Source: Lentibacter sp. XHP0401
Lineage (GTDB): Bacteria; Pseudomonadota; Alphaproteobacteria; Rhodobacterales; Rhodobacteraceae
NCBI RefSeq assembly: GCF_025751535.1
Contig: NZ_JAOWLC010000002.1
Location: forward strand, 62,001-126,000
Direction: 5' to 3'
DNA: 64,000 nt
Under the pieces are notes generated by a model. It had not been told where the DNA came from. It did not search any database and saw only the letters and a program-made list of their open reading frames with translations. Of this stretch, positions 51,641 through 62,028 are shown one piece after another. The position numbers and the translations under genes are program-made. Position 1 is the first letter of the stretch. Each line of letters opens with the position of its first letter.

Positions 51641-52519
51641 TCAGCCGAGAGGGATGGGTTGCCAGTTTCTCATTCGTGCGCGAAACCATGTGCGCTGGCG
51701 TTTGGCGTATTGGCGCGAGGCGATGATGGCGCGGGCGCGGGCCTCATAGAGGGTGATCTCGCCTTTGAGGTGCGCAATGAGTTCGGGTGCGCCGATGGCT
51801 TTTGATGAGGGTTTGTCGGGAGACCAATCGGGGAGGTTTGCCTCGGCTTCTTCAAGGGCGCCAGCGGCGAGCATCATGTCAAAGCGGCGGGTGATACGGT
51901 CATTGAGCCAGTCTTTGTCGGCGTGCATCACCAAGGGCTGGGCCGCGGCAAGTGGCATATCGGGCGCGGGTGTTTCGGCCTGCCATGTGGCGAGGCTGCG
52001 ACCTGTGCTGCGCTGCACCTCGTAGGCACGCTGCACGCGCATCGGGTTTTGCAGATCGATTTTACCTGCGGTTGCCGCGTCCAGAGCGGCGCGCATTTGG
52101 GCCAGCCCTTCGGGTGTGCTGCGCAAGGCGTCGGCCTCAAGGCGCACTTCGGGAAGGGTGGCTGGAATGGCGGCGAGGCCTTCTGTGAGGGCGGCGAAAT
52201 AGAGCCCCGTGCCGCCAACGATGATGAGGCGGTTGCCCACTGCGCGCAAAGCCCTGACTTCGGAGAGCCATTCGCCGACGGAATAGGGATGCGTGCCTGC
52301 GACATGGCCATAAAGCGCGTGGGGCGCACGGGCTTCTTCCTCAGGGGAAGGGCGCGCCGTGAGCACGCGCCAGTCGGAATAGACTTGCAGCGCGTCGGCA
52401 TTGACGATGACACCGCCCTGCGCTTCGGCAATTTCAAGCGCCAGCGCCGATTTTCCGGAGGCCGTGGGCCCCGCGATGAGCACGGGCAATTCGGGAGAGA
52501 GGGAGGCCAAATCAAGCAT
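51641..52519 (-). CDS. miaA: tRNA dimethylallyltransferase
   Basis: The 292-residue protein has the P-loop [10 protein letters not shown] (residues 17-26), [19 protein letters not shown] and [11 protein letters not shown], the MiaA signatures. It adds an isopentenyl group to A37 of tRNAs reading UNN codons. It is divergent from pyrH with 130 bp between starts. Confidence 0.95.
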   Translation of the reverse strand: MLDLASLSPELPVLIAGPTASGKSALALEIAEAQGGVIVNADALQVYSDWRVLTARPSPEEEARAPHALYGHVAGTHPYSVGEWLSEVRALRAVGNRLIIVGGTGLYFAALTEGLAAIPATLPEVRLEADALRSTPEGLAQMRAALDAATAGKIDLQNPMRVQRAYEVQRSTGRSLATWQAETPAPDMPLAAAQPLVMHADKDWLNDRITRRFDMMLAAGALEEAEANLPDWSPDKPSSKAIGAPELIAHLKGEITLYEARARAIIASRQYAKRQRTWFRARMRNWQPIPLG

Positions 52520-52649
52520 ACCCAGCCTTTAGCGCAGCCACGCGATGAGGCAAAGCGCGCTTTTTGGCTTGGGGGGACGCTTCGGGCGTTGCGCCTGAGC
52601 TGGAATTGCGACATTTAGAATAAAGCCCAACACAATCAGGAGACGCCAG

Positions 52650-53381
52650 ATGTCAGAGCCAGCCGCGCCGAAAACCACCTTCAAACGCGTTATGCTCAAA
52701 ATATCAGGCGAGGCCCTGATGGGGGATCTGGGGTACGGGCTGCATCCGCCGACTGTCCAGCGCATTGCGCAGGAGGTGAAGTCGGTTCAGGAAATGGGTG
52801 TCGAGATTTGCATGGTCATCGGCGGCGGAAATATCTTTCGCGGGCTGCAAGGCAGCGCGCAGGGTATGGAGCGCACGACGGCGGACTATATGGGAATGCT
52901 CGCCACGGTGATGAACGCGCTGGCGATGCAGAGTGCGCTGGAAGATCTGGGCGTGTTTACGCGGGTTATTTCGGCAATTACGATGAACGAAGTGGCGGAG
53001 CCTTACATCCGCCGACGTGCTGTGCGCCACCTGGAAAAAAAGCGGGTTTGTATCTTTGCCGCAGGTACAGGCAACCCGTATTTCACCACCGATACGGCCG
53101 CAACGCTGCGCGCCAACGAGATGGCCTGTGAAGCGATCTTCAAGGGCACAAAAGTTGATGGAGTTTACGACAAAGACCCCGCCAAGTTTGCCGATGCGGT
53201 GCGTTATGACGAGGTGAGCTACGACGATGTGCTGCAAAAGCGGCTTGGCGTGATGGACGCGAGCGCGATTGCTTTGGCGCGGGATAACGACTTGCCGATC
53301 ATTGTCTTTAGTCTCGACGAACCCGGTGGCTTCAAGGGCATCCTCGCGGGCGAGGGAACCTATACGCGGGTACATGGGTGA
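52650..53381 (+). CDS. pyrH: UMP kinase
   Basis: The 243-residue amino-acid-kinase-fold protein has [20 protein letters not shown], the long helix [13 protein letters not shown] and [17 protein letters not shown]. It phosphorylates UMP to UDP. AGGAG lies 8 bp upstream of the start. It heads the run toward the lipid A genes; rpsB and tsf, often just upstream, are not here. Confidence 0.96.
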   Translation: MSEPAAPKTTFKRVMLKISGEALMGDLGYGLHPPTVQRIAQEVKSVQEMGVEICMVIGGGNIFRGLQGSAQGMERTTADYMGMLATVMNALAMQSALEDLGVFTRVISAITMNEVAEPYIRRRAVRHLEKKRVCIFAAGTGNPYFTTDTAATLRANEMACEAIFKGTKVDGVYDKDPAKFADAVRYDEVSYDDVLQKRLGVMDASAIALARDNDLPIIVFSLDEPGGFKGILAGEGTYTRVHG

Positions 53382-53511
53382 AGCGGTTTGACGAGGCTCC
53401 TTCTACTTTTGGTGGCTGATCTTTGCGCCTGAGAGGCGGGGAGATTGAAGTGCTGGAAGAGCCTGAACAAAGCGGATATAGACAGGGCAACAACTTAAGA
53501 GGGATGGTCTC

Positions 53512-54075
53512 ATGTCAGACGATTTTATGCTGGATACAGATGAACTTGAGCGCCGTATGGACGGGGCTATGGCCAATTTGCGCACCGAGTTTGCAAGCCT
53601 GCGCACAGGGCGTGCTTCGGCGGGCATGTTGGAGCCGATTGTTGTGGACGCCTACGGGCAACAAACGCCTATCAACCAGCTTGGCACAGTAAACGTGCCC
53701 GAGCCGCGCATGGTGACCATCAATGTGTGGGACAAGAGCATGGTGCAGGCCGTTGAAAAAGCGATCATGAATTCGGGACTGGGCATCAACCCGCAGACCA
53801 ACGGCACGATTGTTATGTTGCCTATTCCCGAGCTCAACGAAGAACGCCGCCGTGATTTGACACGGGTTGCGGCGCAATATGCCGAGCACGCGCGGGTTTC
53901 TGTGCGCAATATTCGCCGCGACGGGATGGACCAGGTGAAGAAAGCCAAGGCAGACGGGCTGAGCGAGGATGACCAGAAGTTCTGGGAAGATGCGGTGCAG
54001 GATATCACCGACAAGCACATCAAGGCGCTGGATGCGGCGCTTGAGGCCAAGCAAGCCGAGATCATGCAGGTGTAA
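53512..54075 (+). CDS. frr: Ribosome recycling factor
   Basis: The 187-residue protein shows the RRF pattern: [14 protein letters not shown] near the start, [37 protein letters not shown] and the C-terminal helix ending [19 protein letters not shown]. With EF-G it splits post-termination ribosomes. It follows pyrH after 130 bp. Confidence 0.96.
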   Translation: MSDDFMLDTDELERRMDGAMANLRTEFASLRTGRASAGMLEPIVVDAYGQQTPINQLGTVNVPEPRMVTINVWDKSMVQAVEKAIMNSGLGINPQTNGTIVMLPIPELNEERRRDLTRVAAQYAEHARVSVRNIRRDGMDQVKKAKADGLSEDDQKFWEDAVQDITDKHIKALDAALEAKQAEIMQV

Positions 54076-54102
54076 ACCTGATATTGGCAAAGGGGCTGCA
54101 AT

Positions 54103-54828
54103 TTGACGAGTGATACGGATAATAAAACGGGTCCACGCCATGTTGCGATTATCATGGATGGCAATGGCCGCTGGGCGCAATCGCGCGGGCGCCCAAGGCT
54201 GTTTGGCCACCACGCCGGTGCGAAACGTGTGCGCCAGATTGTGGAAGCCTGCCCTGATCTGGGTGTGAAATATCTTACGATTTTTGCCTTTTCGACCGAG
54301 AACTGGAAGCGCACACAAGTGGAAGTTGCCGGGCTGATGGGCTTGTTCCGTCGCTATATTTCCAAGGAAGCACGCGCCCTGAAAGACGAGGGTGTGCGCG
54401 TGCGTTTTATCGGTGATCGTGTGCGTCTGGATGACAAGCTGGTCAAGCTGATGGACGAGCTTGAGCTTTTGACCAGCGAGAACGACCGCGTACATCTGAC
54501 GATTGCTTTGAATTATGGCGGGCGTGACGAGGTTTCGCGCGCGACAAAGCGCCTGGCGCAGGATGTGGCGGCGGGCAGGCTCGACCCTGAAAAAGTAGAT
54601 GAAGAAACGCTGCCAAGATATTTGGATACTTATGTTTTGCCTGATCCTGACCTTGTGATCAGAACCAGTGGCGAAGCGCGGATTTCAAACTTCCTGCTCT
54701 GGCAATCGGCCTATGCGGAATACGAGTTTATCGACACGCTCTGGCCGGATTTCAGCCCCGAGATTTTTGCGGGGCTGGTGAACAACTATGGCAACCGGGA
54801 CCGACGCTTTGGCGGGGTCGTGGCATGA
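54103..54828 (+). CDS. uppS: Isoprenyl transferase (undecaprenyl diphosphate synthase)
   Basis: The 241-residue protein uses TTG at 54103, supported by AAAGGGG about 7 nt upstream; no ATG precedes the conserved IIMDGNGRWA (catalytic Asp19). HHAGAKRVRQIVE, FAFSTENWKR and RTSGEARISNFLLWQSAYAEYEF complete the cis-prenyltransferase signature. It makes the lipid carrier for peptidoglycan and O-antigen. It overlaps cdsA by 4 bp. Confidence 0.95.
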   Translation: MTSDTDNKTGPRHVAIIMDGNGRWAQSRGRPRLFGHHAGAKRVRQIVEACPDLGVKYLTIFAFSTENWKRTQVEVAGLMGLFRRYISKEARALKDEGVRVRFIGDRVRLDDKLVKLMDELELLTSENDRVHLTIALNYGGRDEVSRATKRLAQDVAAGRLDPEKVDEETLPRYLDTYVLPDPDLVIRTSGEARISNFLLWQSAYAEYEFIDTLWPDFSPEIFAGLVNNYGNRDRRFGGVVA

Positions 54829-55631
54829 GTGCCGGGGCGGGCAAATGGGGTGATTTGCGCCCGCGGATTCTCTCTGCCGTTGTGATGGTTGTGGTTGCGG
54901 GCGTTGATATCTGGCTCGGCGGTTACTGGTTTCTTGCGCTGTTGGCGCTTGTGGCGGCTGCGATGGTCTGGGAAGTGGCGCGGCTTGGCGGCGCGGCAAG
55001 CGGGCCTTTGCGAGACGTGCTGCTGCCTGTTTCGGGGGCTTTGGCCACCTTGGCGGCAGCCTGGCTTGGCTCGCCGCTCGGATTTGTTGTGATCGCCTGT
55101 GTAGCGGCGGGTGTTTGGGTGCTGTCTGAGCAGTTGCGCCACAGGCTCGCGCTTTATGCGTTTTTCTGCATGGTCGCGGCGCTGGCGCTTTATGCTATAC
55201 GCGATGTCTTCGGGCTTGCGGTGCTGCTCTGGCTGATCGGAGTTGTGATTGTTTCCGATGTGATGGGCTATTTCGCAGGGCGGGTTCTTGGCGGGCCGAA
55301 GTTCTGGCCCAAGGTGAGCCCCAAGAAAACATGGTCCGGCACGGTGGCTGGCTGGATCGGGGCAGCGCTTTTGGGCTGGTATATGAGCGATATGACACTG
55401 GCCGCGTCCAAGCTGGACTGGCCTATACCGCTTGCTGTGATCTCTGTGGTTCTGGCTTTTGCGGCGCAGATGGGCGACATTGTCGAGAGCGCTTTCAAGC
55501 GCAAGGCTGGGATCAAGGACAGTTCGAACCTCATTCCGGGGCATGGCGGGGTTCTGGACCGTTTTGACGGGATGATCGGGGCGGCACTGGTGTTTTTCCC
55601 TGTTCTGTTCCTGGCGGGGCTTGCCGCGTGA
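54825..55631 (+). CDS. cdsA: Phosphatidate cytidylyltransferase
   Basis: The 268-residue membrane protein has multiple helices and the C-terminal signature SAFKRKAGIKDSSNLIPGHGGVLDRFDG with GGPKFWPKVSPKKTWSG. It makes CDP-diacylglycerol for phospholipid synthesis. It overlaps uppS upstream and dxr downstream by 4 bp each. Confidence 0.95.
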   Translation: MSAGAGKWGDLRPRILSAVVMVVVAGVDIWLGGYWFLALLALVAAAMVWEVARLGGAASGPLRDVLLPVSGALATLAAAWLGSPLGFVVIACVAAGVWVLSEQLRHRLALYAFFCMVAALALYAIRDVFGLAVLLWLIGVVIVSDVMGYFAGRVLGGPKFWPKVSPKKTWSGTVAGWIGAALLGWYMSDMTLAASKLDWPIPLAVISVVLAFAAQMGDIVESAFKRKAGIKDSSNLIPGHGGVLDRFDGMIGAALVFFPVLFLAGLAA

Positions 55632-56809
55632 CTTTGCGCCGTATTTCTATTTTCGGGGCGACGGGTTCTATCGGGCAATCGACGCTTGATCTGATTGGCC
55701 GCGCGCCGGAGGCCTATGAGGTTGTCGCGCTGACGGGTGGGGCGAACGTGGCGCAGCTTGCCGCGGATGCGAAGCGGTTTAGCGCGCAGGTTGCAGTGAT
55801 TGCGGATGAGGCTTTGTTGCCCGAGTTGCGCGCAGCCCTTGAGGGCAGCGGCACAGAGGCAGCGGCGGGGCAGGCGGCCCTGATCGAGGCGGCGGCGCGG
55901 CCTGCGGACTGGGTGATGAGTGCCATAGTCGGTGCGGCCGGGCTTGAGCCGGGGTTGAAGGCTTTGGAGCAGGGGGCCACGCTGGCTCTGGCCAACAAGG
56001 AATCGCTGGTGACGGCGGGTAAGCTTCTGCTGAAAACGGCGGAGCAGTATGGCGCGCAGGTTTTGCCTGTGGACAGCGAGCATTCGGCTGTGTTTCAGGC
56101 GCTTGTGGGCGAGGATATAGCCGCTGTCGAGCGGGTGATTATCACGGCATCGGGCGGCGCGTTTCGCGACTGGCCTATGGAGAAGCTGGCAAAAGCGACA
56201 GTGGCCGAGGCGAGCAGCCACCCCAACTGGGACATGGGCCAGCGGATTACGATTGACAGCGCCTCCATGTTTAACAAGGCGCTCGAACTTATTGAAACAC
56301 ATGAATATTTCGGAGTTTCATCCGAGCAGATCGAGGTTCTGGTGCATCCGCAATCGCTTGTTCATGCGCTTGTCGGTTTTCAGGACGGCGGGCTGATGGC
56401 GCATCTTGGTGCGCCCGATATGCGCCACGCGATCGGCTATGCGCTGCATTACCCGACCCGCGAGAAGCTGCCGGTGGAGCGGCTCGACCTTGCGCGCATT
56501 GGCCAGCTTGATTTTATTGCCCCTGACGCTGCGCGATATCCTGCTTTGGAGCTGGCATACAGGGTGATGCATGAGGGCGGGCTGAGCGGCGCGGTGTTCA
56601 ACGCGGCCAAGGATGCGGCGCTTGACGGATTTATTGAAGGAAAGATCGGTTTTTTGCAGATGGCCGAGGTTGTCGAGCGGGTGCTTGACCTGCTCTTGCC
56701 AGACGATGGCCTTATCAATGCCCCAATGAACCTTGATAACGTGCGCCGCGCGACCCACTTAGGGCAGAGCAGTGCAGAGCGCCTGATACGCGGCATCGAC
56801 AAGACCTAA
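55628..56809 (+). CDS. dxr: 1-deoxy-D-xylulose 5-phosphate reductoisomerase
   Basis: The 393-residue protein starts with GTG at 55628. It has the NADPH motif GATGSIGQST (10-19), ALANKESLVTAG, VDSEHSAVFQAL, ASGGAFRDWP and HPNWDMGQRITIDSASMFNK, the DXR signatures. It is the committed step of the non-mevalonate isoprenoid pathway, which supplies UppS. Confidence 0.96.
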   Translation: MTLRRISIFGATGSIGQSTLDLIGRAPEAYEVVALTGGANVAQLAADAKRFSAQVAVIADEALLPELRAALEGSGTEAAAGQAALIEAAARPADWVMSAIVGAAGLEPGLKALEQGATLALANKESLVTAGKLLLKTAEQYGAQVLPVDSEHSAVFQALVGEDIAAVERVIITASGGAFRDWPMEKLAKATVAEASSHPNWDMGQRITIDSASMFNKALELIETHEYFGVSSEQIEVLVHPQSLVHALVGFQDGGLMAHLGAPDMRHAIGYALHYPTREKLPVERLDLARIGQLDFIAPDAARYPALELAYRVMHEGGLSGAVFNAAKDAALDGFIEGKIGFLQMAEVVERVLDLLLPDDGLINAPMNLDNVRRATHLGQSSAERLIRGIDKT

Positions 56810-56831
56810 AACAAGAAAACAGGTATATCTT

Positions 56832-58163
56832 TTGGACTTTATGACCCTCCTGCCAGAATTCGGCAATGTTATCCTCACCCTTATTTCATTTGTTGTTGCT
56901 TTGTCGATCATCGTCGGTGTGCATGAATACGGGCATTACATTGTCGGCCGCTGGTCGGGGATCAAGGCGGAGACCTTTTCTATCGGATTCGGCCCTGTGC
57001 TATGGGCACGAAAAGACAGGCACGGCACAAAATGGCAGATCGCGGCGATCCCGTTTGGCGGCTATGTGAAATTTCTCGGTGATGCCAACGCGGCGAGCGG
57101 CAAAGACGGCGAGGCTATGGAAGCGATGCCTGAGAGCGAGCTGCGCCACACGATGCACGGAGCGCCGCTCTGGGCGCGTTCGGCCACTGTTCTGGCGGGG
57201 CCTGTTTTTAACTTTATCTTCTCGATCCTTGTGTTTGCGGGGTTGCTTCTGGCTGTCGGCCTGATGACCAACCCACCGAAGATATCGACGCTTTACCCTT
57301 TGCCTTATGAGGGGATCACGATCGAGGAGGGCGACCAGATTCTGGCGATTGCAGGCAATCCTTATCCTGAAGAGCCGACACGAGAGTATTTTGACGCGCT
57401 GCCAGACACGCTTTTGCTGGATTACACAGTGATGCGTGATGGTGAGCAGATGACTGTGAAGGGGCCGCAATACAGCCCCGCGCGCATTGGCATGGTGCAG
57501 CCACGCTCGGCAGGTGAGGCGGCGGGGCTATTGGCGGGGGATGTGATCTTGCGCGCCGATGGCGAGGAGCTGGAGAATTTCGGCGAGCTTGTCAGTGTTG
57601 TGAAGGCGGCCGATGGTGGCCCTGTGCGGCTGAACGTCTGGCGGACGGGGGAAGAGAAAGAATTTGTAATCCAGCCCGAGCTTAGGGATGTGCCGACAGC
57701 CGATAACGGCTTTGAGAAGCGCTTTCTCATCGGGATTTCGAGCGCGACCTTCTTTGAACCTGTGACGGAACGCCCCGGTGTGTTTGAGGCTGTGGGCCTT
57801 GGTGTGAAGCAGACCTATTCTGTTGTCGAGCGTTCGATTTCGGGATTGTATCATTTGGCCGCGGGTAAAATCAGCTCTTGCAATATGTCCGGCGCGATCG
57901 GGATTGCGCGGGCTTCCAAAGATCAGGCGGAGGCAGGGCTTGTCGAATTTATCGGCTTTTTGGCGCTGCTTTCGACGGCTGTCGGGTTTTTGAACCTGTT
58001 GCCGATTCCGATGCTCGATGGCGGACACCTCGTGTTTTATGCCTATGAGGCAGTCATGCGCAAAAAGCCGAGTGACAAGGCGATGAACTTTTTGATGAGC
58101 CTTGGTATGGCGCTTGTTTTGAGTGTGATGGTCTTTGCTCTGTGGAACGATATTTTCTGCTAA
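56832..58163 (+). CDS. rseP: Site-2 protease RseP
   Basis: The 443-residue protein is read from TTG 56832, with AGGT about 7 nt upstream; ATG at 56841 is the alternative. It has the zinc motif HEYGH (residues 31-35) in helix 1, two PDZ regions (residues about 130-300, with the GLLAGDVILRADG segment) and LNLLPIPMLDGGHL with the third zinc ligand Asp. It cuts anti-sigma factors and signal-peptide remnants in the inner membrane. It is placed between dxr and a small membrane-protein gene. Confidence 0.94.
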   Translation: MDFMTLLPEFGNVILTLISFVVALSIIVGVHEYGHYIVGRWSGIKAETFSIGFGPVLWARKDRHGTKWQIAAIPFGGYVKFLGDANAASGKDGEAMEAMPESELRHTMHGAPLWARSATVLAGPVFNFIFSILVFAGLLLAVGLMTNPPKISTLYPLPYEGITIEEGDQILAIAGNPYPEEPTREYFDALPDTLLLDYTVMRDGEQMTVKGPQYSPARIGMVQPRSAGEAAGLLAGDVILRADGEELENFGELVSVVKAADGGPVRLNVWRTGEEKEFVIQPELRDVPTADNGFEKRFLIGISSATFFEPVTERPGVFEAVGLGVKQTYSVVERSISGLYHLAAGKISSCNMSGAIGIARASKDQAEAGLVEFIGFLALLSTAVGFLNLLPIPMLDGGHLVFYAYEAVMRKKPSDKAMNFLMSLGMALVLSVMVFALWNDIFC

Positions 58164-58253
58164 AAATCGCGATTGCCTTGAAAAAACCACATTTGCGCCA
58201 AGCTTCCTGCACAAAGCCTTGCTAGCATAATTGCAAGAGCAGGAGAGGCTTTA

Positions 58254-58385
58254 ATGGATACGATTGCGAAGAGTTACCAAGGTTTGCACTTGTTGTGGGA
58301 TCTCAACTGGGACCGTGTGCTTTATCTGGCAACCATCACCCTCGCGCTTTTTGCGGGTGGCTGGCTTGGCAGTGTAATGCTCTGA
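58254..58385 (+). CDS. Small single-pass membrane protein, 43 residues
   Basis: A 43-codon frame starts at ATG 58254 with a strong ribosome binding site AGGAGAGG (58241-58248, 5 nt spacing). The protein MDTIAKSYQGLHLLWDLNWD continues into RVLYLATITLALFAGGWLGSVML, one membrane helix reaching almost to the C-terminus. It sits between rseP and bamA on the same strand. I recognise no family. A role in the membrane linked to envelope assembly or RseP is inference from position only. Confidence 0.7.
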   Translation: MDTIAKSYQGLHLLWDLNWDRVLYLATITLALFAGGWLGSVML

Positions 58386-58516
58386 GGGCGTTCTGTTCCA
58401 CTGGAAATGTTGAGGTTTTAACGAGCGCGCCGTGATTTGGTGCGCTTCTCGTTTTGACATCAACGCCCAATGCGATTAGTCAGTTTGCATCGGGGTGTCT
58501 GACTGGAAAAGATAAA

Positions 58517-60898
58517 ATGACGAGCAGAGTCAAAAGGGCAAAAGCCCAAACAGGCGATAACAAAGCCATAGGCAACACACTCAAAGCACTGCTTTTCGCA
58601 GCGTTTTCAGTGACTTTCTTATGGGTCGCAAGCGCTGTAGAAGCGCAAAATTACCGCTTTGGATCGGTTTCGATCGAAGGCAACAAGCGGATCGAGTCAG
58701 GAACGATCCTGTCTTACGCGGGAATCGCTCGCAACGAGACAGTGTCGGCGGGCGATCTGAATGAAGCATATCAGCGCATTCTGGCATCGGGTTTGTTCGA
58801 AAGTGTCGAAATCGAACCACGCGGCGGCACGCTGAATATTCGCGTCAAAGAATTTCCAACCATCAACCGCATCAACTTCGAGGGCAACAAGCGCCTCAAG
58901 GATGACGAACTTGCCGGCTTTATCAAGCTCAAGCCACGTCTTGTTTTCAGCCCGACGCAAGCCGAGCGTGATGTGGCAACGCTGACGGAAGCCTATGCCG
59001 AGAACGGCCGTCTGACAGCCAAGATCACCCCCCGTATTATCCGCCGCAGCGACAACCGTGTTGATCTGGTGTTCGAGATTTTCGAAGGCGGGATCACAGA
59101 AGTGTCGCGGATCGGCTTTGTGGGCAACCAGGTCTACTCTGACCGCCGTTTGCGCCGTGTTCTGGAAAGCAAACAGGCGGGGCTTTTGCGTGCCTTCATC
59201 CGCAAAGATACTTTTGTGGAAGACCGGCTGCAATTTGACCAACAGGTTTTGCGCGACTTCTATCTGTCACGCGGGTATGTCGATTTCCGCACAACGGCTG
59301 TAAACGCCGAGATTGCGCGCGAGCGTGACGGGTATTTTGTGACATTCAATGTGGAAGAGGGCCAGCAGTTTGCCTTTGGTGCGATCACCACAGTGAGCGA
59401 AATTGCCGAAGTGGATGCAGATGAGTATCAGAACGCGATCAAGCTGCGCGAAGGGCAGACTTACTCGCCCTCGCTGATTGAAAACTCTATCGCACGCATG
59501 GAACGCTTGGCGATCAAGAATGGTCAACCTTTCTTGCGGGTTGAGCCTCGTATCACCCGCAACGAGCGCGAATTGACGCTGGATGTGGAATTTGTTCTGG
59601 CCAAAGGCGAGCGCATTTTTGTTGAACGGATCGACATTGAGGGCAATGCAACCACGCTTGACCGTGTTGTGCGCCAGCAGTTCCGTGTGGCCGAAGGCGA
59701 CCCGTTTAACCCGCGTGAAATCCGGGAGAGTGCCGAGCGTATCCGCGCACTTGGCTTCTTTGGGGAGGCCACTGTCAACGCGCGTGAAGGCTCTTCGCCC
59801 AACACCGTTATTCTGGATGTGGATGTCGAGGAGAAGACAACGGGTTCGCTTAACTTTGGCGGCACCTATTCAACCGACAACGGCTTTGGCATTGTTGCGC
59901 AATACACTGAAACCAACTTCCTTGGCCGTGGCCAGACCGTACGTTTCCGCGTATCGGGGGCGACGGACAACACCGATTACGGGCTTTACTTTGAAGAGCC
60001 TGCCTTCCTCGGGCGTGATGTGAAGTTTTTCTTTGATGTGGCTTATCGCGAAACCGAGAGCGCGAATGCAAACTACGATACAAGCCGTGGGCTTTTTGCG
60101 ACGGGGCTTGAATTCCCGTTGGGAGACCGGGCGCGTTTGGGTGTGAACTACAAGTTTGACGCGACCAAAATGTCGCTGGATGACGATACGGGCCAACTTG
60201 CTGGCTGCGGCTTGACCACCTGTGTTGGCAGTGTTCTGTCAAACGAAGTAAATCTTGGTCGGCGCTCGAACAGTTCGCTTGGATACACCTACCAGTGGGA
60301 TTCGCGTAAAGCTTCGCTTGATCCCGATGAAGGTGTGACGTTCCAGTTCAGCCAGGACTTCGGTATCGGGGGCGATGACACGTTTGTTCGCTCGAAAGCC
60401 AAGGTTACTGCGCAGATGCGTATCCTGAATGAAGAAGTTACCCTGCGTGCCACGCTTGCGGGGGGGGCAGTAAACTTCTCCGGCTCGGGCCCGGGCAGCC
60501 GCGCAACCGACCGCTGGCTGTTTGAAGATGACATCGTGCGCGGCTTTTCACCCGGCGGTGTCGGCCCGCGCGACTTCAACTCAGGCACAGGCATCAACGA
60601 TGCTTTGGGCGGGAACTATTTTGCGACAGCCAAATTCGAAGCGTTGTTTCCGCTGGGTCTGCCAGAAGAATACGGTGTGACCGGCGGTGTTTTCTACGAT
60701 ATCGGGAATGTCTGGGGGCTTGATGCCACCGGTGCCGATACAATCTATGAAAGCGGTTCGTTCCGTCATGTTGCCGGTGTTTCGATTTTCTGGAAAACAC
60801 CTGTTGGACCAATGCGTCTGAACTGGAGCAAGGCGCTCGAGAAAGAAGAGCAGGACGACGAGCAGAGCTTCGAGTTCACGATTTCAACCGAGTTCTAA
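58517..60898 (+). CDS. bamA: Outer membrane protein assembly factor BamA
   Basis: The 793-residue protein is taken from ATG 58517 (MTSRVKRAKAQTGDN); 21 upstream codons of open frame begin with TTG and are less likely. A signal sequence ends near VASAVEAQN. Five POTRA domains follow (for example FGSVSIEGNKRIESGTILSY), then the 16-strand barrel with GSLNFGGTYSTDNGF, the RGF-type loop VRGFSPGGVGPRD and C-terminal EFTISTEF ending in Phe. It inserts beta-barrel proteins into the outer membrane. The periplasmic chaperone gene follows after 1 bp. Confidence 0.96.
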   Translation: MTSRVKRAKAQTGDNKAIGNTLKALLFAAFSVTFLWVASAVEAQNYRFGSVSIEGNKRIESGTILSYAGIARNETVSAGDLNEAYQRILASGLFESVEIEPRGGTLNIRVKEFPTINRINFEGNKRLKDDELAGFIKLKPRLVFSPTQAERDVATLTEAYAENGRLTAKITPRIIRRSDNRVDLVFEIFEGGITEVSRIGFVGNQVYSDRRLRRVLESKQAGLLRAFIRKDTFVEDRLQFDQQVLRDFYLSRGYVDFRTTAVNAEIARERDGYFVTFNVEEGQQFAFGAITTVSEIAEVDADEYQNAIKLREGQTYSPSLIENSIARMERLAIKNGQPFLRVEPRITRNERELTLDVEFVLAKGERIFVERIDIEGNATTLDRVVRQQFRVAEGDPFNPREIRESAERIRALGFFGEATVNAREGSSPNTVILDVDVEEKTTGSLNFGGTYSTDNGFGIVAQYTETNFLGRGQTVRFRVSGATDNTDYGLYFEEPAFLGRDVKFFFDVAYRETESANANYDTSRGLFATGLEFPLGDRARLGVNYKFDATKMSLDDDTGQLAGCGLTTCVGSVLSNEVNLGRRSNSSLGYTYQWDSRKASLDPDEGVTFQFSQDFGIGGDDTFVRSKAKVTAQMRILNEEVTLRATLAGGAVNFSGSGPGSRATDRWLFEDDIVRGFSPGGVGPRDFNSGTGINDALGGNYFATAKFEALFPLGLPEEYGVTGGVFYDIGNVWGLDATGADTIYESGSFRHVAGVSIFWKTPVGPMRLNWSKALEKEEQDDEQSFEFTISTEF

Positions 60899-60899
60899 A

Positions 60900-61487
60900 A
60901 TGGCCTTTTGGCACAGAATGAAACCCGTAGCGCTCGCCTTAGGCTTTGGCCTTTGGGCGGGCGTTGCTCTTTCACAGAGCGCGGACCAACCTCTCAGCAA
61001 TTCGCAAAGCGAAGTCGTGATTGTTGATCCGAACAGACTGTTTTCAGAGACACTTTTCGGGCAACATATTTCGGAGCAACTTGAGGCCGAAGCGGAAGAG
61101 CTTGCCGCCAACAACCGCAGGATTGAAGAAGAGTTGCGCACGGAAGAGCGCGACTTGACCGAGCAGCGCCCGACAATGAGCCCCGAAGACTTCCGTGATA
61201 CGGCCGAGGCCTTTGACCAGAAGGTACAGGCGATCCGCCGTGAACGGCTTGACCGCGCGCGCGAGCTTGAGGAGAAACGCGCCAGTGCCGAAGCGCGGTT
61301 TCTGGCCACGGCGCAAAGCGCGCTTGTCGAGCTGATGAACGAGCGCGGTGCAAATATTTTGCTGGATATGCGATCGGTGATTTTGCGCGACAATGCCATC
61401 GACATTACCAATGATGCGGTGCGCAAAATTGATGAAGCGATTGGGCGCGGGGAGAATATGACGCTGCCCGATCAACAAGAGGACTAG
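60900..61487 (+). CDS. skp: OmpH/Skp-family periplasmic chaperone
   Basis: The 195-residue protein has a signal peptide ([17 protein letters not shown]) and a coiled-coil, Glu/Arg-rich centre ([27 protein letters not shown], and the tract to about residue 135) between a small N-terminal and C-terminal strand region ([32 protein letters not shown]). This is the Skp layout: tentacle-like helices that hold unfolded outer membrane proteins for BamA. Met7 is an alternative start. Confidence 0.88.
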   Translation: MAFWHRMKPVALALGFGLWAGVALSQSADQPLSNSQSEVVIVDPNRLFSETLFGQHISEQLEAEAEELAANNRRIEEELRTEERDLTEQRPTMSPEDFRDTAEAFDQKVQAIRRERLDRARELEEKRASAEARFLATAQSALVELMNERGANILLDMRSVILRDNAIDITNDAVRKIDEAIGRGENMTLPDQQED

Positions 61488-61554
61488 CGCTGCGCGCTTG
61501 TTTCGCGGGCTGCGCGTTGCTACTGATGTGGCATATAGACCAAAAGGAAAAACA

Positions 61555-62028
61555 ATGACATCTGAAGTTCTTCGCGCCGATATCGGGCTTATCCAGCGGA
61601 TCATTCCGCACCGTTACCCCTTCCTGTTGGTGGACCGTGTTGAAGATATTGTCGGCACGCAATCGGCCCGTGGTATTAAGAATGTCACGATGAACGAGCC
61701 GCATTTTCAGGGGCATTTCCCGGGCAAGCCGATTATGCCCGGTGTGACGATTGTGGAGGCAATGGCGCAGACCGCTGCTGTTATGGTGGGTGTTGCGCTT
61801 GATATGGCCGACAAGGAACTGCTCGTTTACTTCATGGCGATCGAGAAGTGCAAATTCCGCCGCATGGTTATCCCCGGGGATGTGCTTGAGATGCAGCTGA
61901 CAACGCTGCGGGGCAAGCCCGGAGCCAAGGTTTGGCGCTTTGGTGGTGTGGCGACTGTGGAGGGCGAAATGGCCTGTGAAGTTGAATTCACCGCGATGAT
62001 GGACCTGCCGAAGGATGCCGCAGAGTGA
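61555..62028 (+). CDS. fabZ: 3-hydroxyacyl-[ACP] dehydratase FabZ
   Basis: The 157-residue hot-dog-fold protein is taken from ATG 61555 with AAAAGGA upstream. It has [11 protein letters not shown], the active-site His54 in [15 protein letters not shown] and Glu68 in IVEAMAQ. It dehydrates 3-hydroxyacyl-ACP in fatty acid synthesis and competes with lipid A synthesis for substrate. It overlaps lpxA by 4 bp. Confidence 0.96.
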   Translation: MTSEVLRADIGLIQRIIPHRYPFLLVDRVEDIVGTQSARGIKNVTMNEPHFQGHFPGKPIMPGVTIVEAMAQTAAVMVGVALDMADKELLVYFMAIEKCKFRRMVIPGDVLEMQLTTLRGKPGAKVWRFGGVATVEGEMACEVEFTAMMDLPKDAAE

